Part shown: piece after piece, positions 49,237-57,728 of the stretch | Layout: each line of letters starts with the position of its first letter | Numbering within the stretch: the first letter of the stretch is position 1 | NCBI RefSeq assembly: GCF_005222675.1 | Contig: NZ_STGE01000044.1 | Location: forward strand, 1-64,000 | Direction: 5' to 3' | From: Mycolicibacterium sp. CR10 | GTDB lineage: Bacteria > Actinomycetota > Actinomycetes > Mycobacteriales > Mycobacteriaceae | Length of the DNA stretch: 64,000 nt | The notes under the pieces: generated by a model | Told to the model about the DNA's origin: nothing | Database searches by the model: none | What the model saw: only the letters and a program-made list of their open reading frames with translations | Translations under genes and position numbers: made by a program

Positions 49237-50373
49237 TTGAGGCTCGTTCGCGCGCACCGGAGCACCCGACGTACTTGGCGACCCGTCATCTCTGCGTTAG
49301 CTGGATTGACTGTTCTCGTGTCGGTGTTAGCCGGACAGGTTCAGGCCGATCCCGCCGCTGACGCGCTGGCGAAGCTCAACGAGCTGTCCCGGCAGGCCGA
49401 GCAGACCACCGAGGCCATGCATTCGGCGCAGCTCGATCTCAACAACAAGCTGGCGGTCCAGCAGGCCGCCGAAGCCAAGCACGCCAACGACATCACGGCC
49501 GTGGAATCTGCCAAGGCGCAGCTCGCGACGTTCCAGAATTCGGTCGACACGCTCGCCGCCGCCCAGTACATGGGTGGGCGCACCTCCGGTTTCGACGCCA
49601 TGCTGACCGCCACCTCGCCGCAGGGGCTGATCGAGCAGCTGGCGGTGCAGCGCGTCATGGCGCACGAGATGCGGGCGCAGATGACCGGCTACCGCGACCT
49701 GAGCAGGCAGACGCAACTGGCCGAGCAGGCGTCTGCCGCGTCGGCCACCGAGGCCAAGACGGCGGCCGAGCAAGCCGCGGCCGTGCGCGCAGATCTGCAG
49801 TCCAAGCAGAGCCAGCTGCAGGTGCAGATCGCCATCGTCAAGTCGCAGTACGAGGCGCTGACCCCGAACCAGCGCCAGGCGCTCGCCGCGATGCCGCCGC
49901 CGCCCGCACCTCCGGCCGCGGCCCCGCCGGGCCAGGATCCCGCGGTACTGGCCGCGCCCCCGGCCCCCGGCTTGCCGCCTGAGGTCCCCGGTGCGATCCC
50001 CCCGGGCGATATCGCGCCCCCCGGGTCTCCGGCCTCCACAACGGTGATCCAGGCAGCGCTGAGCCGTATCGGCTCGCCGTACTCGTGGGGCGGTTCCGGG
50101 CCGAGCGCCTTCGATTGCTCCGGGTTGGTGATGTGGTCCTTCCAGCAGGCGGGGATCTCGCTGCCGCACTCCAGCCAGGCGCTGGCGCAGGGCGGGCAGC
50201 CGGTCTCGACCGATCAGATGCAGCCAGGCGACCTGGTCACCTATTACTCCGACGCGTCGCATGTGGGCATCTACATCGGCGACGGGATGATGGTGCACGC
50301 GTCCACCTACGGCACACCGGTGCGAGTCGCGCCGGTGAACAATGCGCCGATCCACAACGTCCGGCGTTACTGA
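49237..50373 (+). CDS. ripC: NlpC/P60 peptidoglycan endopeptidase, RipC-like
   Basis: The 378-residue exported hydrolase has a signal peptide (ISALAGLTVLVSVLAGQVQA), a long coiled coil (residues ~42-208), a Pro-rich linker (~220-265) and an NlpC/P60 domain. The catalytic triad is Cys294 in FDCSGLVMW, His342 in SHVGIYIGDG and His354 in MVHAST. It cuts D-Glu-mDAP links; the coiled coil in RipC homologues contacts FtsX. The start is TTG 49237 with TAAGGACG upstream; no ATG fits. The metalloprotease gene begins inside its last 32 nt. Confidence 0.93.
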   Translation: MRLVRAHRSTRRTWRPVISALAGLTVLVSVLAGQVQADPAADALAKLNELSRQAEQTTEAMHSAQLDLNNKLAVQQAAEAKHANDITAVESAKAQLATFQNSVDTLAAAQYMGGRTSGFDAMLTATSPQGLIEQLAVQRVMAHEMRAQMTGYRDLSRQTQLAEQASAASATEAKTAAEQAAAVRADLQSKQSQLQVQIAIVKSQYEALTPNQRQALAAMPPPPAPPAAAPPGQDPAVLAAPPAPGLPPEVPGAIPPGDIAPPGSPASTTVIQAALSRIGSPYSWGGSGPSAFDCSGLVMWSFQQAGISLPHSSQALAQGGQPVSTDQMQPGDLVTYYSDASHVGIYIGDGMMVHASTYGTPVRVAPVNNAPIHNVRRY

Positions 50374-51166
50374 GGCGGGCCGTGCGCTAAACCGCCGTCG
50401 ACTCGGAGCGGTTCTGGGCGCCGAGCTGGTCTGCGCAGTGTTGTTGGTGGGCGGATCGCAGACGGTCCCCACCGGTCCCGCGATCGCCGCTCCTGCGGCG
50501 TCGTCCGTCGCCCCTGCGTCTCCGGTGGTGATCACACCGGACGGCCGGACCACTCAGCTGATCGACATGGGCGCCCCCGGAGGAGCCGCGCTGCTCGACC
50601 GCATCTCCACCGAACTGCCCGGCGCGACCGATGCCGTCACCGCGTTCTGGGGCCCGCGGTGGCCCAGGCAGATCAACATCGTCGTCGCCGGATCACCCGA
50701 GCAGTTCGCGACATTGGCCGGCGGCGGCGCCGACGTCGCGGCCACGACGACCGCCGACCGAATCATGTTCGCGCCCGGCGCCGCCGTGATAGACGCCGCC
50801 GACCTGCGAATAGTGCTGCGCCACGAGCTTTTTCACTACGCGGCCCGGGCCGATACCGCCACCGATGCGCCGATGTGGCTCACCGAGGGCGTCGCCGATT
50901 TCGTCGGAAGGCCGCCATCGCCGACGCGACTGACGTCAGGCCGGCTGCCCACCGACGTCGAACTGGCCACCGCGGGTCCCGACCGCTCCGCGGCCTACGA
51001 CAGGGCGTGGTCGTTCGCCTCGTATGTCGCCGACGCCTACGGCGCCGACAAATTGCGGGCGCTGTACCTGGCCGCCTGCGGGCATGGCCATCCTGACTTC
51101 CCGATCGCGATCCGGGATGCGCTGGGCACCGATCTTCCTGCGGTGCTCGACGGGTGGTTTCGGTGA
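50342..51166 (+). CDS. Membrane-anchored or exported zinc metalloprotease (gluzincin-like, Rv2189c-like)
   Basis: The 274-residue protein has a basic N-terminus and a hydrophobic helix (LGAVLGAELVCAVLLVGGS), so it is anchored or secreted. The catalytic motif is LRHELFHYAA (His161, Glu162, His165). WLTEGVADFVG follows 20 residues later and supplies Glu182 as the probable third zinc ligand, the layout of gluzincin/peptidase MA proteins. The ATG at 50342 overlaps ripC by 32 nt; no other in-frame start would keep the membrane helix. Its TGA overlaps the pimB start. Substrate unknown; cell-wall enzymes are plausible given the neighbours. Confidence 0.82.
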   Translation: MRRSTTSGVTEAGRALNRRRLGAVLGAELVCAVLLVGGSQTVPTGPAIAAPAASSVAPASPVVITPDGRTTQLIDMGAPGGAALLDRISTELPGATDAVTAFWGPRWPRQINIVVAGSPEQFATLAGGGADVAATTTADRIMFAPGAAVIDAADLRIVLRHELFHYAARADTATDAPMWLTEGVADFVGRPPSPTRLTSGRLPTDVELATAGPDRSAAYDRAWSFASYVADAYGADKLRALYLAACGHGHPDFPIAIRDALGTDLPAVLDGWFR

Positions 51167-52299
51167 GCCGGGTTCTGTTGGTAACCAACGACTTTCCCCC
51201 ACGTCGCGGCGGCATCCAGTCGTACCTGGAGGCATTGGTCACCCACCTCGTCGCGTCGGGGGAGCACACCCTGACCGTCTATGCGCCGAAGTGGAAGGGC
51301 GCGCAGGACTATGACGACGCTGCCCGGGTGGCCGGCTATGAGGTGGTGCGCCACCCGGGAACCCTGATGGTGCCCGAACCGTCGGTGGCGTTGCGGATGC
51401 GGCGGCTCATCGCCGAGCGCAACGTGGACACGGTCTGGTTCGGTGCCGCCGCCCCGCTGGCACTGATGAGCCCGCTGGCCCGCGCGGCCGGCGCCGGACG
51501 CGTCATTGCGAGCACCCACGGGCACGAGGTCGGCTGGTCGATGCTGCCGCTGGCGCGGACGGCACTGCGCCGCATCGGCGACGACACCGACGTGGTGACC
51601 TACATCAGCTCCTATACCCGCGGCCGGTTCGCCGCGGCTTTCGGGCCCAAGGCTGCGCTGGAGCACGTGCCCCCCGGCGTGGACACCGACCGCTTCGTCC
51701 CCGACGAGGTGGCGCGGGCCGAACTTCGGGCCCGGTACCGCCTGGGCGGGCGGCCGGTGGTGGTCTGTCTGTCTCGGCTGGTACCCCGCAAGGGCCAGGA
51801 CATGCTGATCCGAGCGCTGCCGGCGATCCGCCAAAGGGTGCCGGGCACCGCGCTGGTGATCGTCGGAGGGGGTCCCTACCGGACCTCGCTGCACCGCCTC
51901 GCCCACACCTTCGGAGTCGCCGATGACGTGGTGTTCACCGACGGGGTTCCCGGAGACGAACTGCCGGCGCACCACGCCATGGCCGACGTCTTCGCGATGC
52001 CGTGCCGGACCCGCGGAGCCGGCCTGGACGTCGAGGGGCTGGGAATCGTCTATCTGGAGGCGTCGGCGTGTGGCGTGCCGGTGGTGGCCGGTCGGTCGGG
52101 TGGCGCGCCGGAGTCGGTGCTCGACGGGGAGACGGGCGTGGTCGTCGACGGCTGGGACGTCGGGGCCATCGCCACCGCCGTCAGCGACCTGCTTGCCGAC
52201 CCCCGGCGGGCGGCAGCGATGGGTGCCGCCGGCCGCCGCTGGGTGGTCGACAACTGGCAGTGGCGGCGCCAGGCCGAACGCCTGGCCCGGCTGCTCTAG
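51163..52299 (+). CDS. pimB: Phosphatidylinositol monomannoside mannosyltransferase (GT4), PimB'-like
   Basis: PimB' adds the second mannose from GDP-mannose to phosphatidylinositol monomannoside. The 378-residue GT-B enzyme starts SRVLLVTNDFPPRRGGIQSYLEAL, has STHGHEVGWSMLP, VPPGVDTDRFVPD, LSRLVPRKGQDMLI and the donor-site block TRGAGLDVEGLGIVYLEASACGVPVVAGRSGGAPE with the E-x7-E pair. GTG 51163 overlaps the protease stop (GTGA); a GTG at 51154 is also in frame. It matches Rv2188c. Its stop is 3 nt from the convergent fadD15 stop. Confidence 0.93.
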   Translation: MSRVLLVTNDFPPRRGGIQSYLEALVTHLVASGEHTLTVYAPKWKGAQDYDDAARVAGYEVVRHPGTLMVPEPSVALRMRRLIAERNVDTVWFGAAAPLALMSPLARAAGAGRVIASTHGHEVGWSMLPLARTALRRIGDDTDVVTYISSYTRGRFAAAFGPKAALEHVPPGVDTDRFVPDEVARAELRARYRLGGRPVVVCLSRLVPRKGQDMLIRALPAIRQRVPGTALVIVGGGPYRTSLHRLAHTFGVADDVVFTDGVPGDELPAHHAMADVFAMPCRTRGAGLDVEGLGIVYLEASACGVPVVAGRSGGAPESVLDGETGVVVDGWDVGAIATAVSDLLADPRRAAAMGAAGRRWVVDNWQWRRQAERLARLL

Positions 52300-52302
52300 T
52301 CC

Positions 52303-54108
52303 TCAGCCGTTCTTGGCGTAGAGCGCATCGATGTCGGCCGCGAACTTCTCTGCGACGATTTTGCGCTTGACCTTCAGCGTGGGTGTCAACTCGCCGGTGT
52401 CCTCGGTGAAGTCGACCGGCAGGATGCGGAACTTCCTGATCTGCTCGGCCTTGGACACGGCCTCGTTGGCTTCCTTGACTGCCAACTCGATCTCGGACAG
52501 CAGGTCGGGATCGGTGGCTAGGTCGGCGACCGAGGCGCCGCCGTCCTTGCCGTGACGTTCCTTCCAGCCGGGGAAGGCCTCGGGATCGATGGTGATCAGC
52601 GCGGCGATGAACGGCTGCGCATCGCCGACGGCCATCGCCTGACTGATCAGGGGATGGGCCCGCAGCCGGTCTTCGAGCAGCGCGGGCGCGACGTTCTTGC
52701 CGCCCGCGGTCACGATGATCTCCTTCTTGCGGCCGACGATCGTCAGGAAGCCGTCGGCGTCGATCGCGCCGAGATCACCGGTGTGGAACCAGCCGTCGGT
52801 GAAGACCGCCTTGGTTTCCGTCTCGTTGCCCCAGTAGCCGTGGAACACCACGCCACCCTTGACCAGCAGTTCGCCGTCCTGACCCAGCTTCATGCTGTTG
52901 CCGGGCAGCAGCTTGCCGACCGATCCGACGCGCAGGTCGCCCATCCGGTTCACGGTGATCGCCGCGCTGGTCTCGGTGAGCCCGTAACCCTCGTAGATGC
53001 TCAGCCCGACACCGCGGTAGAAGTGGCCCAGCCGCGCACCCAACGGGGCGCCCCCGGAGATCGCGGCGTGGCAGTTGCCGCCGAGCGCCGCCCGCAGCTT
53101 TCCGTAGACGAGTTTGTCGAACACCGCGTGCTTGAGCTTGAGCACCAGCCCGGCGCCGCCGGTGTCCTGCGCCTTGCTCCATGCGATGGCGGTCTCGGTC
53201 GCGGCCTCGAAGATCTTGGTCTTGCCGCCGTTCTCGGCGTTCTGCTCGGCGGTGTTGTACACCTTCTCGAACACCCGGGGTACCGACACCACCAGCGTCG
53301 GCTTGAACACCGCCAGCATCGGCACCAGGTTCTTGATGTCGCTGGTGAAGCCGACCGTCACTCCGTTGGAGAAGGCGCTGATGGTCAGCGCGCGGGCCAG
53401 GACGTGGGCGAGCGGCAGGAAAACCAGCAGCTTCTCGCCCTTGGCCAGCTTGTCGGGGAAGCATTCCTTGGCGCCCCGGATCTCGTAGAGCAGGTTGGAG
53501 TGGGTCAGCTGGCAGCCCTTGGGTCGCCCGGTGGTGCCCGAGGTGTAGATCAGCGTCGCCGGGTCGGAGGATTTGATACCCGCCTGCCGCTCGTCGACCG
53601 CGTCGGCCCCAACGGTGCGGCCGGCCTCGGCCAGCTCATCGAGGGCGGGGGTGCCCGCGCCCTCGATGCAGTAGACCTTGCGCAGCTGGGGCAGGCTGTC
53701 CCGCAGCTGCTCGATCCGGCCTGCGTGCGCGTCGGTCTCGGCGAATGCGGCCACCGCGCCGGAGTCGGACAGCACGAACTGCACCTGCTCGGCCGAGCTG
53801 GTCTCGTAGATCGGCACCGTCACGGCGCCGATCGACAGGATGGCGAAGTCCAGGATCGGCCATTCATAGCGCGTCGCGGACAGGATCGCGACGCGATCGC
53901 CGGGGGAGACCCCCTCGGCGATCAAACCCTGTGCCGCTGATCGGATCTGGCCCGCAACCTGGCTGGACGTCACATCCACCCAGTCGCCGTCCACAAGACG
54001 CTGGAAGATGACATGGTGGGGATCGTCGCGCTCGTGGGAGTAGACGGAGCTGACGATGTTGTCGTGCTCGCCGACGGTGAACGATGCGGGAACGCTGAAC
54101 TCGCGCAC
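52303..54108 (-). CDS. fadD15: Long-chain fatty acyl-CoA ligase, FadD15-like
   Basis: The 601-residue enzyme activates long-chain fatty acids to acyl-CoA. It has the P-loop YTSGTTGRPKGCQLTHSNL (residues ~186-204), LPLAHVLARAL, SGGAPLGARLGHFYRGVGLSIYEGYGLTETSA, WFHTGDLG, GRKKEIIVTAGGKNVAPALLED and C-terminal LTPTLKVKRK, the pattern of the eukaryote-like long-chain group. I chose GTG 54108 (VREFSVPASF), which gives the usual 600-residue length; the open frame to 54369 is an extension over the next promoter. It corresponds to Rv2187. Confidence 0.94.
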   Translation of the reverse strand: MREFSVPASFTVGEHDNIVSSVYSHERDDPHHVIFQRLVDGDWVDVTSSQVAGQIRSAAQGLIAEGVSPGDRVAILSATRYEWPILDFAILSIGAVTVPIYETSSAEQVQFVLSDSGAVAAFAETDAHAGRIEQLRDSLPQLRKVYCIEGAGTPALDELAEAGRTVGADAVDERQAGIKSSDPATLIYTSGTTGRPKGCQLTHSNLLYEIRGAKECFPDKLAKGEKLLVFLPLAHVLARALTISAFSNGVTVGFTSDIKNLVPMLAVFKPTLVVSVPRVFEKVYNTAEQNAENGGKTKIFEAATETAIAWSKAQDTGGAGLVLKLKHAVFDKLVYGKLRAALGGNCHAAISGGAPLGARLGHFYRGVGLSIYEGYGLTETSAAITVNRMGDLRVGSVGKLLPGNSMKLGQDGELLVKGGVVFHGYWGNETETKAVFTDGWFHTGDLGAIDADGFLTIVGRKKEIIVTAGGKNVAPALLEDRLRAHPLISQAMAVGDAQPFIAALITIDPEAFPGWKERHGKDGGASVADLATDPDLLSEIELAVKEANEAVSKAEQIRKFRILPVDFTEDTGELTPTLKVKRKIVAEKFAADIDALYAKNG

Positions 54109-54253
54109 GGTGGAGGCCCTCTCGTGATTCTCAGGCGGCTCGACAATCGCGTGAGCCGCGTCCAGCGTAGTCGGCGGAGTCTTCCGGGTCGTCAAGGTCG
54201 TCAGGGTCGGCCGTCTAGGGGCGATGGCCCGGCATATGTGAAGCTTGTCAGTC

Positions 54254-54652
54254 ATGAACAGCATCCAGATCGCCGATGAGACGTTCATCGCGGCGGACCC
54301 GATCGCTGTGGGCAACGCCGTCGCCGACCCGGCGAGCTGGCTGCGATGGTGGCCCGACCTGCGCCTCACAGTGGTGGAGGACCGCGGCGAGGCCGGTCAG
54401 CGGTGGACGGTCGCCGGAGCGCTGACGGGCACCATGGAGATCTGGCTGGAGAAGGTGCGCAGCGGTCCCGACGGCGTGATCCTGCATTACTTTCTGCACG
54501 CCGAGCCGTCTGGGGCGGCAGCATGGGAATTGGCGAAGATGAACCTCGCGAAGATGACCCACCGCCGCCGGGTGGCGGGCAAGGACATGGCCTTCGAGGT
54601 GAAACTCGCGCTCGAGGCAGGGCGTCCGGTCGGGGTGACGCGGCTGGCGTGA
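54254..54652 (+). CDS. SRPBCC (START-like) family protein (Rv2186c-like)
   Basis: The 132-residue protein has the SRPBCC outline: IADETFIAADPIAVGNAVADPASWLRWWPDLRLTVV, then WTVAGALTGTMEIWLEKV and VILHYFLHAEP, ending in a long amphipathic helix. The fold binds hydrophobic ligands such as lipids or polyketides in a cavity; no catalytic residue can be assigned. ATG 54254 is the first internal Met, preferred over TTG 54245. A second SRPBCC gene follows after ~100 bp in the same direction. Confidence 0.78.
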   Translation: MNSIQIADETFIAADPIAVGNAVADPASWLRWWPDLRLTVVEDRGEAGQRWTVAGALTGTMEIWLEKVRSGPDGVILHYFLHAEPSGAAAWELAKMNLAKMTHRRRVAGKDMAFEVKLALEAGRPVGVTRLA

Positions 54653-54755
54653 TCCAGCCGCGACAGGTGTGGCCCAATCGTGAGTACGGGGGCCATACCC
54701 ATGACGGGAGAGTAGATTTTTGGCCAGCGACCAGACCTAGCGGGGAATGATTTCA

Positions 54756-55193
54756 GTGGCGGACAAGACGGCGCAGACCATCTACATCGATGCCGATCCT
54801 TCGACGGTGATGGACGTCATCGCCGACATCGGCTCCTACCCGGATTGGGTCGCCGAGTACAAGGAGGCCGAAGTCCTCGAGGCCGACGAGGCCGGCTACC
54901 CGAAGGTGGCCAGGCTCGTTCTGGATGCCGCGGTCCTCAAGGACGCGATGGTGCTGGCCTACCAGTGGCCCGCCGACCACAACTCGGTGACCTGGTCATT
55001 GGTGTCGAGCAACTTGTTGAAGTCCCTTGACGGCGCATACCGCTTGGTGCCCAAGGGGTCTGGCACCGACGTCACCTACGAACTGTCGGTCGACCTGGTC
55101 ATCCCGATGATCGGGCTGCTGAAGCGGAAAGCCGAGCGCAGGCTGACCGACACGGCGCTGAAGGACCTGAAGAAACGAGTCGAGGCTGACTGA
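54756..55193 (+). CDS. SRPBCC/polyketide-cyclase-like protein (Rv2185c-like)
   Basis: The 145-residue protein starts VADKTAQTIYIDADPSTVMDVIADIGSYPDWVAEYKEAEVLE, a canonical SRPBCC start with the PDW motif. It ends DLVIPMIGLLKRKAERRLTDTALKDLKKRV, the C-terminal helix that closes the cavity. It probably binds a lipid or polyketide-like ligand. GTG 54756 matches the family start and has GGGGA nine nt upstream; ATG 54747 is in frame but too close to that site. The ArsA-like ATPase gene follows within 30 nt. Confidence 0.85.
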   Translation: MADKTAQTIYIDADPSTVMDVIADIGSYPDWVAEYKEAEVLEADEAGYPKVARLVLDAAVLKDAMVLAYQWPADHNSVTWSLVSSNLLKSLDGAYRLVPKGSGTDVTYELSVDLVIPMIGLLKRKAERRLTDTALKDLKKRVEAD

Positions 55194-55221
55194 GCGCAGC
55201 CACGCCGCCGACGCGGCACAG

Positions 55222-56472
55222 GTGCCCGGGGACACTCGGATCAGTCTGTTCGTCGGCAAGGGTGGCGTGGGTAAGTCGACGCTGGCTACCGCCACGGCTG
55301 TGCGTGCTGCGCGCGCCGGGATGCGGGTCCTGATCGTGTCCACTGACCAGGCGCACTCGACCGGCGACGTGCTGGGTACGACCATCACTCCCACCGGCAG
55401 GCGCGAGCCCACCCGGGTACTGGCCGAACTCGACACCGCGGCCTCGGGGGGTGGATTCCTCGACGCGCTCGCCCTGGACACCCTGGCGCTGCTGGCCACC
55501 CGGTGGCGGGAGATCGCCGGGCCGCTCTCCGATAGATTCCCTGAGTCTGACGTGGGAGATATTGCACCAGAGGAACTTTCGGCCTTGCCCGGGGTTCAGG
55601 AGGTGCTGGGTCTGCACGAGGTGGGTGAGCTCGCGGACTCCGGGCAGTGGGACCTCGTGGTGGTGGACTGCGCGTCCACCGCCGATGCGATGCGGATGCT
55701 CACGCTGCCCGCGACATTCGCCCTGTACCTCGAGCGCGCCTGGCCGCGGCACCGCCGGCTGTCCAGTGCCGACGACGCGCGTTCGGCGGCGGTGATCACC
55801 CTGCTGGAGCGGATCGGCTCGGGCACCGACCGGCTCAGCACCCTGCTCACCGACGGATCCCGAGTCAGCGCACACCTGGTGATGACGGCGGAGCGGGTGG
55901 TCGCGGCCGAAGCGGTGCGCACGCTCGGCTCGCTGGCGTTGATGGGCGTTCAGGTGGCCGAACTCATCGTCAACCAGATTCTCGTCCAAGATGATTCATT
56001 CGAATACCGCAACCTTCCCGAACACCCGGCGTTCGACTGGTATTACGAGCGGATCTCCGAGCAGCGGGTGGTGCTCGACGACCTCGATCGGGTGATCGGC
56101 GACGTCCAGCTGGTCCTGGTGCCACACCTTGCGGGTGAGCCGATCGGACCCAAGGCGCTCGGCGAACTGCTCGACTGTGCGCGGAAGCGGGACGGCTCAC
56201 CGCCGCCGGGGCCCTTGCGACCCGTGGTCGACCGGGAGTCCGGGAGTGGGTTGGACGCCGTGTACCGGCTGCGGCTCGCGCTGCCTCAGGTGGACTCGTC
56301 GGTGCTGTCGTTGGGTAGGGTCGACGACGACTTGATCATCGGCGTCGGAGCAATGCGGCGCCGTGTCCGGCTGGCGTCGGTGCTGCGGCGCTGCATCGTC
56401 ATCGATGCGCAACTCCGCGGCAGCGAGCTGACAGTGCGTTTTCGACCGAACCCGGAGGTGTGGCCGGCTTGA
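55222..56472 (+). CDS. ArsA/GET3-like anion-transporting ATPase family protein (Rv2184c-like)
   Basis: The 416-residue protein has a deviant Walker A motif GKGGVGKST (12-20) with the signature Lys13 that ArsA/GET3/MinD ATPases use in dimers. STDQAHSTGDVLG (switch I/A-loop) and DLVVVDCASTADAMRML (switch II) follow. The C-terminal ~120 residues (LDAVYRLRLALPQVDSSVLSLGRVDDDLIIGVGAMRRRVRLASVLRR) form a separate small domain. It lacks the obvious CxxC of eukaryotic GET3. A role in membrane-protein or lipid handling is suggested only by the SRPBCC and acyltransferase neighbours. It starts at GTG. Confidence 0.85.
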   Translation: MPGDTRISLFVGKGGVGKSTLATATAVRAARAGMRVLIVSTDQAHSTGDVLGTTITPTGRREPTRVLAELDTAASGGGFLDALALDTLALLATRWREIAGPLSDRFPESDVGDIAPEELSALPGVQEVLGLHEVGELADSGQWDLVVVDCASTADAMRMLTLPATFALYLERAWPRHRRLSSADDARSAAVITLLERIGSGTDRLSTLLTDGSRVSAHLVMTAERVVAAEAVRTLGSLALMGVQVAELIVNQILVQDDSFEYRNLPEHPAFDWYYERISEQRVVLDDLDRVIGDVQLVLVPHLAGEPIGPKALGELLDCARKRDGSPPPGPLRPVVDRESGSGLDAVYRLRLALPQVDSSVLSLGRVDDDLIIGVGAMRRRVRLASVLRRCIVIDAQLRGSELTVRFRPNPEVWPA

Positions 56473-56879
56473 GCGATTCCCCCTCCGACGGCGGAGCGGC
56501 CGGCCGGCGACACCCGAACGTAGCGCCCGAGTTGCGGCAGTTGGCGCAGTCGATCCTGGATCGGCTCGACCCTGCGGTGCGCTTGGCTGCGGCGAGGGCC
56601 CAGGCTGCTGCGGGACCCGGCAAGTGTCAGCAGGTGTGGTGTCCGGTGTGTGCGCTGGCCGCGCTGATCTCCGGTGAGCAGCACCCGCTGCTCAACGTGG
56701 TCGCCGAGCACAGCGTCGCGCTGCTGACTCTGCTCAGGGCGATGGTCGACAACCTCGACAACGCGGGCGCGCCGCCGCCTCAGCCCGAGGGCCCGCCCCC
56801 GGGCACTCCACCGCCCGGACCGTCCGCGCCGCAGGAGCCCGGCCGCTATCAGCACATCACGGTGATCATCGACGAGTGA
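56460..56879 (+). CDS. Conserved hypothetical protein with CxxC motif and Pro-rich tail (Rv2183c-like)
   Basis: The 139-residue protein has a helical first part (PELRQLAQSILDRLDPAVRLAAARAQAA), a cluster CQQVWCPVCALAALISGEQHP (Cys pairs with CPVC and a His, possibly metal-binding), a helix LNVVAEHSVALLTLLRAMVDNL and a Pro-rich tail. Its start overlaps the ATPase gene: GTG 56460 follows GGAGG too closely, and TTG 56469 (TTGA overlap) has better spacing, so either is possible. The function is unknown; tight coupling to the ATPase gene hints at a partner protein. Confidence 0.78.
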   Translation: MAGLSDSPSDGGAAGRRHPNVAPELRQLAQSILDRLDPAVRLAAARAQAAAGPGKCQQVWCPVCALAALISGEQHPLLNVVAEHSVALLTLLRAMVDNLDNAGAPPPQPEGPPPGTPPPGPSAPQEPGRYQHITVIIDE

Positions 56880-56996
56880 ATCGCCAGTACGGCGCACCTG
56901 TGGTCGCATACACACCGCGTGGGTAAGGTTGTCCCAGAGCACCGCGTCGGCGGTCGGCACAATGACCGCTCCGCGGTCGGGTGATGCGGAGGGTCC

Positions 56997-57722
56997 ATGT
57001 GGTACTGGCTGTTCAAGTTCATCTTCATGGGACCGCTGCTGACGTTGCTCGGTCGCCCGAAAGTTGAAGGGCTGGAACATGTTCCGCAGTCCGGAGCGGC
57101 GATTCTGGCCAGCAATCACCTGGCGGTGGCGGACAGCTTCTACAAGCCCCTGGTGGTCCACCGGCGGATCACCTTCCTGGCCAAGGCCGAGTACTTCACC
57201 GGCACAGGACTCAAGGGTCGTTTCCAGCGCTGGTTCTACACGGTGGCCGGACAGGTTCCGATTGACCGCACCGATGCGGACGCCGCACAGAGTGCGCTGA
57301 CCACCGCCGAGCGGATTCTGAGCGAGGGCAAGCTGCTCGGGATGTACCCCGAGGGCACCCGGTCGCCGGACGGCCGGCTGTACAAGGGCAAGACCGGGCT
57401 GGCACGGCTGGCACTGGAGACGGGGGTGCCGGTCATCCCGGTCGCGCTGATCGGGACCGACTCGGTGAACCCTCCCGGCAGCAAGATGTGGAAGTTCGGC
57501 CGGGTTCAGGTCAAGTTCGGAGCGCCGATGGACTTCAGCCGCTTCGAGGGACTGGCGGGCAACCGCTTCATCGAACGGGCCGTCATCGACGAGGTGATGT
57601 ACGAGTTGATGCAGCTGTCCGGTCAGGAGTACGTCGACCTCTATGCGGCTGACGTCAAAGAGGGAAAAGGGCAGGGAGTGGTGAAACCGCCGACACGGCT
57701 CCCTGAGGCCGCCGCGGGCTAG
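56997..57722 (+). CDS. 1-acyl-sn-glycerol-3-phosphate acyltransferase (PlsC family, Rv2182c-like)
   Basis: The 241-residue enzyme has the acyltransferase blocks in order: NHLAVADS (HX4D, His41), GRFQRWFYTVAGQVPIDR (block II), MYPEGTRSPDG (block III, acyl acceptor binding) and TGVPVIPVALIGTD (block IV). It would esterify lysophosphatidic acid or a related lysolipid, making phosphatidic acid for phospholipids. A hydrophobic N-terminus (WYWLFKFIFMGPLLTLLG) suggests membrane attachment. It lies 117 bp after the CxxC gene and converges with the GT87 gene with 6 nt between stops. Confidence 0.9.
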   Translation: MWYWLFKFIFMGPLLTLLGRPKVEGLEHVPQSGAAILASNHLAVADSFYKPLVVHRRITFLAKAEYFTGTGLKGRFQRWFYTVAGQVPIDRTDADAAQSALTTAERILSEGKLLGMYPEGTRSPDGRLYKGKTGLARLALETGVPVIPVALIGTDSVNPPGSKMWKFGRVQVKFGAPMDFSRFEGLAGNRFIERAVIDEVMYELMQLSGQEYVDLYAADVKEGKGQGVVKPPTRLPEAAAG

Positions 57723-57728
57723 AACTCC

